From positions 1 to 54,817 of the forward strand of contig JAITJD010000002.1 in the NCBI GenBank assembly GCA_031279085.1: 54,817 bases of DNA, given 5' to 3'. The notes under the pieces are model-generated. The model was not told where the DNA came from. It saw only the letters and a list, made by a program, of their open reading frames with translations, and ran no database searches. Position numbers and translations under genes: made by a program. Shown here in pieces: positions 1 to 6,678 of this stretch (its first letter is position 1; the number at the start of each line of letters is the position of its first letter). The DNA is from Rickettsiales bacterium (GTDB taxonomy: Bacteria > Pseudomonadota > Alphaproteobacteria > Rs-D84).

Positions 1-115
1 TTTCGCAATTAGGAAAACTTGCTTAGATTTTTCGATTGAATTATATATCTGCTTCAATCATAATTAGAATATTGTCCTAGGAATAATAATTCAATAAGAC
101 AAAGGAGAGAGAAAA

Positions 116-352
116 ATGACACACCAATCAATATGGGAGGCCATAGAAGGCTTTGCGGCCGCGCACAAAATGTCTTGTTCCAGGCTGGCCAGGAGCAGCG
201 GACTGGATCCGACAACATTCAACAAAAGCAAAAGATGGTCGAAAGAAGGCCAGCCCAGATGGCCGTCTACATTGAGCATTTCGAAAATATTGTCTTCGAC
301 AGGTTCGAATATAGAAGATTTTGCGAAATTCATCATGGGCGGCAGGAATTAA
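116..352 (+). CDS. Small HTH (Cro/C1-type) DNA-binding protein
   Basis: This 78-residue protein starts at an ATG preceded by an AGGAGA Shine-Dalgarno about 8 nt upstream. The segment around residues 10-60 (AFA-type helix, then SCSRLARSSGLDPTTF) has the helix-turn-helix pattern seen at the N terminus of alphaproteobacterial S24/C1-like repressors: a conserved small-residue turn, the GLDPTTF recognition helix and an S-K-R-W tail. No C-terminal peptidase domain follows, so this is the DNA-binding half standing alone. It could be a naturally short regulator or the remnant of a longer LexA/C1-like repressor. The stop is followed by a terminator shared with the convergent typA gene. The HTH call is reasonably firm; target and role are unknown. 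Confidence 0.7.
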   Translation: MTHQSIWEAIEGFAAAHKMSCSRLARSSGLDPTTFNKSKRWSKEGQPRWPSTLSISKILSSTGSNIEDFAKFIMGGRN

Positions 353-380
353 CCGCGCGATGACGATGATTGGGGACACT

Positions 381-431
381 AAAAAGGAAAGCGCAAACTA
401 AGGCTTAGTCCTGAATGCGCTTTGCCTTTTT
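381..431. terminator. Bidirectional terminator between HTH gene and typA
   Basis: AAAAAGG-AAAGCGCA at 381-395 pairs with TGCGCTTT-CCTTTTT at 416-431 with a one-base bulge, giving an A-run on one side and a T-run on the other. It overlaps the last codons of typA and lies 30 nt past the HTH stop, so it could end transcripts from both sides. Confidence 0.6.
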
Positions 432-2237
432 GCGGGAATTGCTATCCAGTTCTTTCTTGCGCAGGCGGATTGTGTTCGGCGTCACCTCCACCAGCTCGTC
501 ATCTTGGATGTAAGACAAAGCTTCTTCCAATGATATTTTGCGCGGCGGCGACAAGAACAATTTCTCGTCCGCTGTGACAGACCGCATGTTTGTCAGCTCC
601 TTTCCCTTTATAGGATTGACTTCCAGGTCGTTTTCCTTGGTATGCTCGCCTATAATCATTCCGCTGTATACCTGCGTCTGCGGTTCTATGAACAAAGTTC
701 CGCGCGGTTGCAGATTAAACAGGGCGTATGTTGCCGCCGCGCCGTTTTCCATGGATACCAGAACGCCCGGACGATAGCCGGATATTGGCCCGCGGTAAGA
801 ATCATATTTGGAAAATATACGGTTCATGATTCCGGTGCCGCGCGTGTCGGTGCGGAATTCGGATAAATAGCCGATAAGACCGCGCGACGGAGCGCTGAAA
901 ACAATGCGCGATTTGCCGATTCCCGACGGTTTCATTTCTGTTATCGTCGCCTTGCGCTTGGTCATCTTTTCAATCACGACGCCGCTGAATTCGTCGTCCA
1001 CATCGATGACGACATCCTCGATAGGCTCCAAGCTTTCGCCATTCCCGCCGTTTTGCATGACGACGCGCGGGCGGGACACGGACAGTTCGAACCCTTCGCG
1101 GCGCATTGTTTCGATCAGAATTCCCAATTGCAGCTCGCCGCGTCCAGACACTTCAAAGGCTTCGTTGTTTTCGGACTGCGTGACTTTCAGGGCGATGTTT
1201 GTTTCCGCTTCTTTGAACAGACGTTCGCCTATCATGCGCGATGTCAGCTTTTTGCCGCCGCTGCGCCCCGCCAATGGCGAGGTGTTCACAAAGAATGTCA
1301 TAGTCAGGGTCGGCGGGTCAATCGGCAGCGCGGGAATCGGTTCGACGACATTCAAATCGCACAGAGTGTCCGCGACGGTCGCCTTGGAAAAGCCCGCGAT
1401 AACAACGATGTCGCCGGCGTTTGCCGATTCCAAAGAAATTTTCTCTATGCCGCGATGCTCTATTATTTTTGTTATTTTTGCCTGCTCGATAGTTTCGCCT
1501 TTCATGTTTATGGCTTTTACAGGCTGGCCGACTTTGACTGCGCCGGATTCGATTTTTCCGGTCAGGATTCTGCCGACATACGGATCGGCTTCCAATGTGG
1601 TGGCCAGCATTTTGAACGGAGCGTCCAATGCGCAGCGCGTTCCGCCGCAGTCCGGTGCCGGAACATGGTCGACGATCAGCTGGAACAACGGAGTCAAATC
1701 CTTGCGTTCGTCATTAAGATTACGCACGGCCCACCCGTCGCGCCCCACGGAGTAAAGATATGGAAAATCCAGCTGAGAATCCGTCGCGCCCAGCTTGTCG
1801 AACAAGTCGAAAGTTTCAGACAATACCTCGTCCGGACGCGCGTCGGCGCGGTCGATTTTGTTTATGCATACAATCGGCCGCATGCCCAGCTTTAACGCTT
1901 TGGACAAAACGAACTTGGTTTGTGGCAGGGGGCCTTCGGCGCTGTCCACCAGCAGAATGACGCCGTCCACCATGGACAGAATACGCTCAACCTCGCCGCC
2001 AAAGTCCGCGTGTCCGGGGGTGTCCACGATATTTATTTTATATTCGCCCCATTGGATTGAGGTGGGTTTTGCAGAGATTGTGATTCCGCGCTCGCGCTCT
2101 AAATCGCCGCTGTCCATGACGCGTTCTTCAACGCGCTCGTTCTCGCGGAATGTTCCGGCCTGCTTCAGCATGTTGTCAACTAATGTGGTTTTGCCATGGT
2201 CGACGTGAGCAATAATTGCTATGTTTCTTATTTTCAA
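405..2237 (-). CDS. typA: Translational GTPase TypA/BipA
   Basis: This is a 610-residue ribosome-associated GTPase of the EF-G/LepA superfamily, involved in ribosome assembly and stress adaptation. The G domain is at the N terminus: P-loop AHVDHGKTT (residues 10-18), a RGITI switch, DTPGH (about 74-78) and NKID (about 128-131). EF-Tu-like domain II, two EF-G-like domains (including SGRGELQLGILIE) and the TypA-specific C-terminal domain (HTKENDLEVNP) follow. Length matches the family. The start appears to be TTG at 2237, with GGGGAA about 8 nt upstream; there is no in-frame ATG nearby that keeps the conserved MKIRNIAIIAHVDHGKT start. It is monocistronic and divergent from the PAP2 gene. Confidence 0.97.
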   Translation of the reverse strand: MKIRNIAIIAHVDHGKTTLVDNMLKQAGTFRENERVEERVMDSGDLERERGITISAKPTSIQWGEYKINIVDTPGHADFGGEVERILSMVDGVILLVDSAEGPLPQTKFVLSKALKLGMRPIVCINKIDRADARPDEVLSETFDLFDKLGATDSQLDFPYLYSVGRDGWAVRNLNDERKDLTPLFQLIVDHVPAPDCGGTRCALDAPFKMLATTLEADPYVGRILTGKIESGAVKVGQPVKAINMKGETIEQAKITKIIEHRGIEKISLESANAGDIVVIAGFSKATVADTLCDLNVVEPIPALPIDPPTLTMTFFVNTSPLAGRSGGKKLTSRMIGERLFKEAETNIALKVTQSENNEAFEVSGRGELQLGILIETMRREGFELSVSRPRVVMQNGGNGESLEPIEDVVIDVDDEFSGVVIEKMTKRKATITEMKPSGIGKSRIVFSAPSRGLIGYLSEFRTDTRGTGIMNRIFSKYDSYRGPISGYRPGVLVSMENGAAATYALFNLQPRGTLFIEPQTQVYSGMIIGEHTKENDLEVNPIKGKELTNMRSVTADEKLFLSPPRKISLEEALSYIQDDELVEVTPNTIRLRKKELDSNSRKKAKRIQD

Positions 2238-2345
2238 TTTAATTCCCCAAATTTTGATTTGTTCGTGGATTATAAGACATAAAGTTCATATTTCAATTGA
2301 AATTATCTGAATTATGTAATATAAAAAATAGAAAGGTTGTTTTAT

Positions 2346-2912
2346 ATGAGCGGATATTGCGCTATTTTTAAAAAATATGATGATTTTGTTAAGAAAGTGT
2401 TTTTGATTTTCTTGGCAGCGGCTCTTTTTCCCCTGGATTCTTATTCGAAGTCTTATATCGAATCGATTGGCGATAATATGCAGGTTTTGATTCCCGCGTA
2501 CGCGCTGGGGCTGAGCATGGCGGAAGAAGATTGGAACGGCGCCATACAATTGGCGCAGACATTGATAGCATCGCAGCTGACCGTGGAAAGCTTGAAGTAT
2601 ATTGTTCGCGAAGAACGTCCAAATAAATCCAATAACAGGTCTTTCCCGTCCGGACATACCGCGGGCGCTTTTTCCGGCGCGACATTCATACATAAAAGAT
2701 ACGGAATAAGGCGCGCGATAATCCCGTATGCCATGGCCGGTTTTGTCGGATATTCGCGCGTCAGGTCAAAAATGCATTATGCGCATGATGTGGCGGCCGG
2801 CGCGGTTATTTCCATTGCATTCACATGGCTGCTGGTCGGGGAGTATGATGGAAAGCTTTCCATAGAATCCGACGGCACCGGCGCAAAATTAAATTTCAGA
2901 ACCCAGTTTTAA
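2346..2912 (+). CDS. PAP2-family phosphatase, probably exported
   Basis: A 188-residue type 2 phosphatidic acid phosphatase-like protein. All three motifs are present: KYIVREERP (K-x6-RP), FPSGHTAG (PSGH) and SRVRSKMHYAHD (SR-x5-H-x3-D). It should dephosphorylate a lipid or other phosphate ester at the membrane or in the periplasm. The N terminus (KKVFLIFLAAALFPLDSYS) resembles a signal peptide, and the body is less hydrophobic than typical integral PAP2 enzymes, so a periplasmic or outer-membrane phosphatase is possible. I chose ATG 2346 over the upstream TTG at 2337 because an AAAGG sits 9 nt before it. Substrate (lipid A, undecaprenyl pyrophosphate or other) cannot be told. Confidence 0.85.
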   Translation: MSGYCAIFKKYDDFVKKVFLIFLAAALFPLDSYSKSYIESIGDNMQVLIPAYALGLSMAEEDWNGAIQLAQTLIASQLTVESLKYIVREERPNKSNNRSFPSGHTAGAFSGATFIHKRYGIRRAIIPYAMAGFVGYSRVRSKMHYAHDVAAGAVISIAFTWLLVGEYDGKLSIESDGTGAKLNFRTQF

Positions 2913-2913
2913 T

Positions 2914-2943
2914 AAAGAATCCGTCCGGACGGACGGATTCTTT
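2914..2943. terminator. Strong bidirectional terminator
   Basis: A perfect 13-bp stem (AAAGAATCCGTCC / GGACGGATTCTTT) with a GGAC loop lies between the convergent PAP2 gene and serS. It has an A-run 5' and T-run 3', so it can work for both strands. Confidence 0.85.
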
Positions 2944-2956
2944 GCAGCCGGCGGAT

Positions 2957-4237
2957 TCAATGGTGTCCGCCGATTTTCTTGCGGCCGCCCATCAGTGGTT
3001 GCAGCTTCTTTGGAATATTAACGCCGCCATCGACATCTTGGTGGTTTTCAATCACGGCGGCCAAGCTGCGCGGCAGAGCCATCGCCGTGTTGTTCAATGT
3101 CGCGACGAATTTTACTTCATTCGTTCCATTCTCGCGATACCTTGTGTTAGTGCGCCGCGCTTGGAATTCGCCGATGGACGAGCAGCTGCCAAGCTCCACA
3201 TACTTTGATTGTCCCGGCATATAAGCTTCTATATCATGCTGCTTTACTTTGTTAAAGCCCATGTCGCCCGTGGAAATGCTGAGCGTGCGGTACGGCATTT
3301 CCAAATCTTCCATAATTTCTTCCAGTATGTCCAGCAGCAGTTGGTGCATTTCTTCGGATTGTTCGGGTTTGCAGAATATGAACTGCTCCACCTTGTGAAA
3401 TTGGTGTATGCGAATCAGCCCGCGCGTGTCGCGCCCGGCCGCGCCGGCCTCTTTGCGAAAGCATGGCGACCAGCCCGCATATTTTATCGGCAGTTCGCTC
3501 TCTGCAAGGATTTCGTTGTTGTGCAGAGAGTTTAATACAATCTCGCCAGTACCGGACAGGCATCGGTCGGTGTCTTCCAGCATAAACACATCGTTGTTCA
3601 TAACAGACAGGTCGCTGCCTTTGAAGTGTCCGGCGTCAAACACGGACTGCGGCTTGGTAATGCTGGGCACTTGAATAAAAGCGAATCCGCGCGCAATCAG
3701 CTTTTGAATCACGAATGTCTGAATCGCCAAATCCAATTCCGCTATTTCGCCTTTCAGACAATATGTGCGCGACCCGCATACTTCCGCGATTTTCTCCGGC
3801 GCCCACCAGTTGTTGATGTCCAGGATATCCCAATGCGCGCGCGGCGTGAAATCAAAATCCCGCGGCTTTCCCGCGCGCTTGACCTCCACATTAAAGCTGT
3901 CATCTGGCCCTATGGGCGAATCAGCCGCCGGCACATTCGGGACATGGTGCAGCAGCTCGTTCAATTCTGCTTCCAGATTCGCCAGGTTTTCTAGGTCCGC
4001 AGCAATTTCCTCGCCGATTTTTTTTGATTCGGCTATCAGCTGCGCCTTGTCCGTGGCGGTCGGAATTTCTTTTGAGATTTTATTTTTTTCGGCGGTTTTC
4101 GCCTGGGTGCTTGTTTTTAGCTCGCGCACGCGCGCGTCCAGCGCAAGAATGGCGTCCGTGTGGTCTGGGAAACCTTTGACTTGGCACGCATTCTTAACCT
4201 TGTCGGGATTTTCGCGAATATATTTGATGTCCAGCAT
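2957..4237 (-). CDS. serS: Seryl-tRNA synthetase
   Basis: This 426-residue class II aminoacyl-tRNA synthetase charges tRNA-Ser (and tRNA-Sec where present). The N-terminal about 100 residues form the tRNA-binding coiled-coil arm, rich in K/E/A. The catalytic core holds motif 2 (FRKEAGAAGRDTRGLIRIHQF) and motif 3 (ALPRSLAAVIENHQ), and the serine-binding segment GTGEIVLNSLH is in the expected place. Length is normal. AAAGG precedes the ATG by about 9 nt. The gene stands alone on the minus strand and ends at the bidirectional hairpin at 2914-2943. Confidence 0.97.
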   Translation of the reverse strand: MLDIKYIRENPDKVKNACQVKGFPDHTDAILALDARVRELKTSTQAKTAEKNKISKEIPTATDKAQLIAESKKIGEEIAADLENLANLEAELNELLHHVPNVPAADSPIGPDDSFNVEVKRAGKPRDFDFTPRAHWDILDINNWWAPEKIAEVCGSRTYCLKGEIAELDLAIQTFVIQKLIARGFAFIQVPSITKPQSVFDAGHFKGSDLSVMNNDVFMLEDTDRCLSGTGEIVLNSLHNNEILAESELPIKYAGWSPCFRKEAGAAGRDTRGLIRIHQFHKVEQFIFCKPEQSEEMHQLLLDILEEIMEDLEMPYRTLSISTGDMGFNKVKQHDIEAYMPGQSKYVELGSCSSIGEFQARRTNTRYRENGTNEVKFVATLNNTAMALPRSLAAVIENHQDVDGGVNIPKKLQPLMGGRKKIGGHH

Positions 4238-4455
4238 TTTTATAAGCCTTTTTATTATTTAAATTAGTCTGATTTGATTATAAGGTCGCGCGATGCGAAT
4301 CGCAAATGAAAACTATTCCCCCAACGGGGATGAAGACAAAGATGAGAAAGATAAAATCACAAACTTCATTTGAATAAATAATAGTTTATGTTCCGATATT
4401 TTTCAAGCAATTTTTGTCTTGCCACAAATTTGATGTTTTGATAGACTTATAGTTG

Positions 4456-4618
4456 ATGCCTAGGCATTGAGGCGTAAGAACCTCGTCTAAATGCGTCTGG
4501 TTTGACGATAAAAGCCCCCTGCAAAAAGACAGGAGGGCTGGGGAATATTTAGAATACCCGCGCTGTTTCATTTAGACACAGTTCTTAACCTCCTGCCACC
4601 AAAAACTGGTGGTTTTTT
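4456..4618 (+). ncRNA. Structured leader RNA, copy 1 (putative switch)
   Basis: This leader precedes the secreted protein at 4635. In order: 5' hairpin ATGC/GCAT (4456-4467); hairpin GAGG/CCTC (4469-4484) with loop CGTAAGAA; stem P2 CGTC/GACG (4484-4507); stem P3 AGCCCCCTG / CAGGAGGGCT (4513-4539); stem P4 GGG/CCC (4541-4559) around AATATTTAGAATA; hairpin P5 CTGT/ACAG (4563-4581); TTCTTA (4582-4587), which pairs with TAAGAA of the first loop; CCTCCTG (4589-4595), which can replace the P3 5' strand on CAGGAGG; and an intrinsic terminator CCACCA-AAAAC-TGGTGG-TTTTTT (4596-4618). The same layout recurs upstream of 15381(-), 32074(+) and 48373(-). A candidate -10 box TTATAGT is at 4447-4453. Ligand unknown. 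Confidence 0.75.
4596..4618 (+). terminator. Intrinsic terminator inside leader 1 (attenuator)
   Basis: A 6-bp GC-containing stem (CCACCA/TGGTGG), a 5-nt loop and six T residues end only 16 nt before the ATG at 4635. A canonical terminator this close to a start codon implies conditional read-through. Confidence 0.85.
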
Positions 4619-4634
4619 GATACAAGGGAAAGAT

Positions 4635-5534
4635 ATGATTTGCCATAATGGGCCCGGTCAAAGGTTGTTGCTCGCATGCGCGTGGATTTTAATCTTTGAA
4701 TCGCTCGCGCCAGCCGCTACCATTCTGCATTATGGTGCATACAGCAGCACCCTGACTGAGGATAAAAAGACAACGCCTTCGCTGAATGTCTCTTTTAGCG
4801 GCAAGACATATTTCGGCGCGTTGGGGATAGCGTCCGGCGGTAGGTCTGGGCTCAATTTATCGTATGGAAGCAATCAATATGTGCTGGGAGAATACTGCGC
4901 CGAGGGGACATATTCTGCAAATGGCGTCTCGCCATGTGCGGATTGCGCCGCCGGGCATTACTGCATGGGCGGCATCCACCGCGCGCCGTGCGATTACGGA
5001 ATATTTTCATGCCCGGGGGCAAACCATGCGCATAATCCATCATTGCCGGCAGGAGCGGTCGGGAAAACAAACAGAATTTTGACATTAGCAGAAGTGAATA
5101 CCGCCGGAATCCCGGCAACCGATATCAGCCAATGGGGGATGGTGAGTTGTTGTGCTGAACGTTCTTCCGACGAGGAGTATCCAAACACCGACTTTGTAAA
5201 TGTTCTTCCCGGATGCGCGGAAGGGGGCATCGGGCCGGGTGTTTATTTGTTTTTCGACAGAACCGGAAATTTTTGCTACGGAAGTACAGATTTATTTTCG
5301 AATCAGGCAAACATGGCATCCAGTGTGTACATTGCTATATTCGATCGCGCCGTGTCATATCGCACCATGCATGTCCCCAATTATTTTAATAATTGGCTCG
5401 ACTTGGATCACGACGTATTTACAGATTGGGATATAAAAGTGCCGGAAAACTTTTGTAAAAATGATAATCAAACTAACATATCCAATCTGGGCACTGTACC
5501 TCAACGCAATATTTGTGTGTATCGGCTGAAATAA
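4635..5534 (+). CDS. Secreted cysteine-rich protein with GCC2/GCC3-like segment
   Basis: A 299-residue exported protein from ATG 4635. The signal peptide spans about residues 1-28 (RLLLACAWILIFESLAPA-A, cleavage after APA). The in-frame TTG at 4617 lies inside the terminator, so it is rejected as a start. Residues about 85-135 are cysteine-rich with the spacing C-x3-G-x-Y...PC-x2-C-x2-G-x-YC (EYCAEGTYSANG, CADCAAGHYC, HRAPC), resembling the eukaryote-like GCC2/GCC3 (ephrin-receptor-like) repeat. The rest is unfamiliar, with further Cys pairs that suggest disulfides. It is the first gene after leader RNA copy 1. Function unknown; a surface or secreted role is inferred from the signal peptide and Cys content. 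Confidence 0.7.
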   Translation: MICHNGPGQRLLLACAWILIFESLAPAATILHYGAYSSTLTEDKKTTPSLNVSFSGKTYFGALGIASGGRSGLNLSYGSNQYVLGEYCAEGTYSANGVSPCADCAAGHYCMGGIHRAPCDYGIFSCPGANHAHNPSLPAGAVGKTNRILTLAEVNTAGIPATDISQWGMVSCCAERSSDEEYPNTDFVNVLPGCAEGGIGPGVYLFFDRTGNFCYGSTDLFSNQANMASSVYIAIFDRAVSYRTMHVPNYFNNWLDLDHDVFTDWDIKVPENFCKNDNQTNISNLGTVPQRNICVYRLK

Positions 5535-5775
5535 GAATCGCCGTGCACGCGACGGGAAAATTTCTGGATAGCATACGTATGTTGAATTTTATGAAAAACA
5601 AAAAATAATCTTCTCCTGTTTATCAGGAGGTATATTCCCAAGTTTGCTCTTTATCCCCCTTGATAAAATAAGGGTGGCAAAACAGTCGGGGAAAATAGTG
5701 AAAGGTGATAAGTTAAGAGTTGTCGGTGGTGAATCGCTGAAAATTTGCATTGACACAGTGCGGAAAACCGGGCAT
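5535..5775. other. Non-coding stretch with hairpin and degenerate repeat-like sequence
   Basis: There is a hairpin CTCCTG-TTTAT-CAGGAG at about 5613-5629 without a T-run, then CCCCCTTGATAAAATAAGGGTGGCAA-type sequence (5655-5682). That resembles the inverted-repeat motifs at the end of this window (54758-54814). The overlapping short ORFs look like chance reading of this repeat. No gene is supported here. Confidence 0.45.
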
Positions 5776-5777
5776 AA
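5749..5777 (+). promoter_or_regulatory. Sigma70-type promoter for 5859 gene
   Basis: TTGACA (about 5750) and CATAAT (about 5773) are separated by a 17-bp spacer. The predicted transcript starts about 75 nt before the GTG of the small secreted protein. A CCGAC/GTCGG hairpin (about 5815-5829) lies in the leader. Confidence 0.7.
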
Positions 5778-5858
5778 TTGCCCCATAGCTGCGCGTTCGT
5801 CGCCAGGTACAATTCCGACTTTCGGTCGGAGCTATTCAACTAACGAAAGGATATCCGC

Positions 5859-6110
5859 GTGAAAAAGTCATTAACAGCATTCCTACTAATTTCCATGATT
5901 TCTTTTGTTGCAAAGGCTGATGTCATAGTGGTGGATGACCCGTCTCATTGCCCATCGGGTTATGTAGGGATTGAAAGATTCATAGTCACAACAACTTGTC
6001 CGTCGGGCTATACATCCGAATCAGTTGGTAATGTTTATCATTACACCAGCAGCACCGATAGCGTCGCGAATCAAGACGAAACCGGCACATACCTCTACTG
6101 CGCGGTTTGA
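5859..6110 (+). CDS. Small secreted protein with CPSGY motifs
   Basis: This 83-residue protein has a clear signal peptide (KKSLTAFLLISMISFVAKA-D). The mature part carries two CPSGY motifs (about residues 31-35 and 47-51) and a C-terminal Cys (LYCAV), three Cys in all. The start is GTG at 5859, preceded by GAAAGGA 8 nt upstream; no ATG fits. It follows the cysteine-rich gene at 4635 but has its own sigma70 promoter. No family recognised. The export signal and CPSGY pattern, shared in style with the other secreted Cys proteins here, suggest a small envelope or extracellular protein. Confidence 0.65.
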   Translation: MKKSLTAFLLISMISFVAKADVIVVDDPSHCPSGYVGIERFIVTTTCPSGYTSESVGNVYHYTSSTDSVANQDETGTYLYCAV

Positions 6111-6123
6111 AGACTTGCAGAAA

Positions 6124-6663
6124 TCACATTGCGACGGTTTTCTTTTCTTCGATCGCCATTTCGTCTTGGAACAATGCAGGCTGTGATGCAACCCGCTCAA
6201 AGCTCTTTACAAACAAGTAATCGCTGAGCCTGTTCAGATATTGAATAACCGGCGCCAAATTCATTCCGTATCTTTCGATTTCCGGCAGCTTTCTTTCAGC
6301 CTCCATCAATTCTACCACGCGTCGCTCGGCCCGCCTGCAAACCGCGCGCGCCAAAGACACATAGCCGCGCGGATTCACAAAGAAAGGCGGAATCGAATTA
6401 TTGTGCGTCGTTATATAGTCTTCCAGCTGCCAGATTTGCTGGGATAGACGACGTTCGTCCGCATTCTTGTAATAGAAATAGCCCATCAGTTCCGACAGAA
6501 ATGTCTGGACTCCGTCGAATTTGTCTTCGGCCAGGCCCAAGGCACAGCTCAGCTCGTCCAAGGCGCCCATTATTTCAATAACGGGATGAGTCTTGCTGGC
6601 AATCCTGTTGGGATTCAGCTGGGTCATTCCTGTGTCGCCCGATTTTGTCGTGACTTGTGCCAT
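6124..6663 (-). CDS. Cob(I)alamin adenosyltransferase, PduO type
   Basis: This 179-residue protein transfers the adenosyl group of ATP to cob(I)alamin, making adenosylcobalamin. The N-terminal ATP loop reads TKSGDTGMTQL, the PduO pattern TKxGDxGxT. The family helix ARAVCRRAERRVVEL carries the conserved RxxCRRAER residues, followed by YLNRLSDYLFV. Length is normal for PduO/MMAB-type enzymes. It lies 15 bp downstream of the B12-dependent ribonucleotide reductase on the same strand, with AAAGG 7 nt before its ATG. The two probably form an operon in which this enzyme supplies the reductase cofactor (inference). No cobalamin riboswitch was recognised upstream. Confidence 0.92.
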   Translation of the reverse strand: MAQVTTKSGDTGMTQLNPNRIASKTHPVIEIMGALDELSCALGLAEDKFDGVQTFLSELMGYFYYKNADERRLSQQIWQLEDYITTHNNSIPPFFVNPRGYVSLARAVCRRAERRVVELMEAERKLPEIERYGMNLAPVIQYLNRLSDYLFVKSFERVASQPALFQDEMAIEEKKTVAM

Positions 6664-6678
6664 TTTAAAAGCCTTTTT

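Noticed and set aside
904-1755. Long open frame (283 codons) on the plus strand opposite typA
   Set aside because: It is the mirror of a strongly conserved gene in GC-rich codons; no ribosome site and no recognisable motif.
4386-4571. 61-codon minus-strand frame in the leader 1 region
   Set aside because: It runs antisense through the structured leader and has no ribosome site or signal; RNA structure explains the sequence better.
4589-4601. TGCCACCA resembling a tRNA or tmRNA 3' end
   Set aside because: No acceptor stem or T-arm upstream; the CCACCA is one arm of an intrinsic terminator.
5610-5635. Possible fifth copy of the structured leader (CTCCTG-TTTAT-CAGGAGG)
   Set aside because: It has a P3-like hairpin only; the pairing loop, P4 motif, second strand and terminator are missing.
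5589-5839. Short minus-strand frames in 5589-5839
   Set aside because: They read through a repeat-like sequence with the TTGATAAA motif and look like chance ORFs; no ribosome sites.
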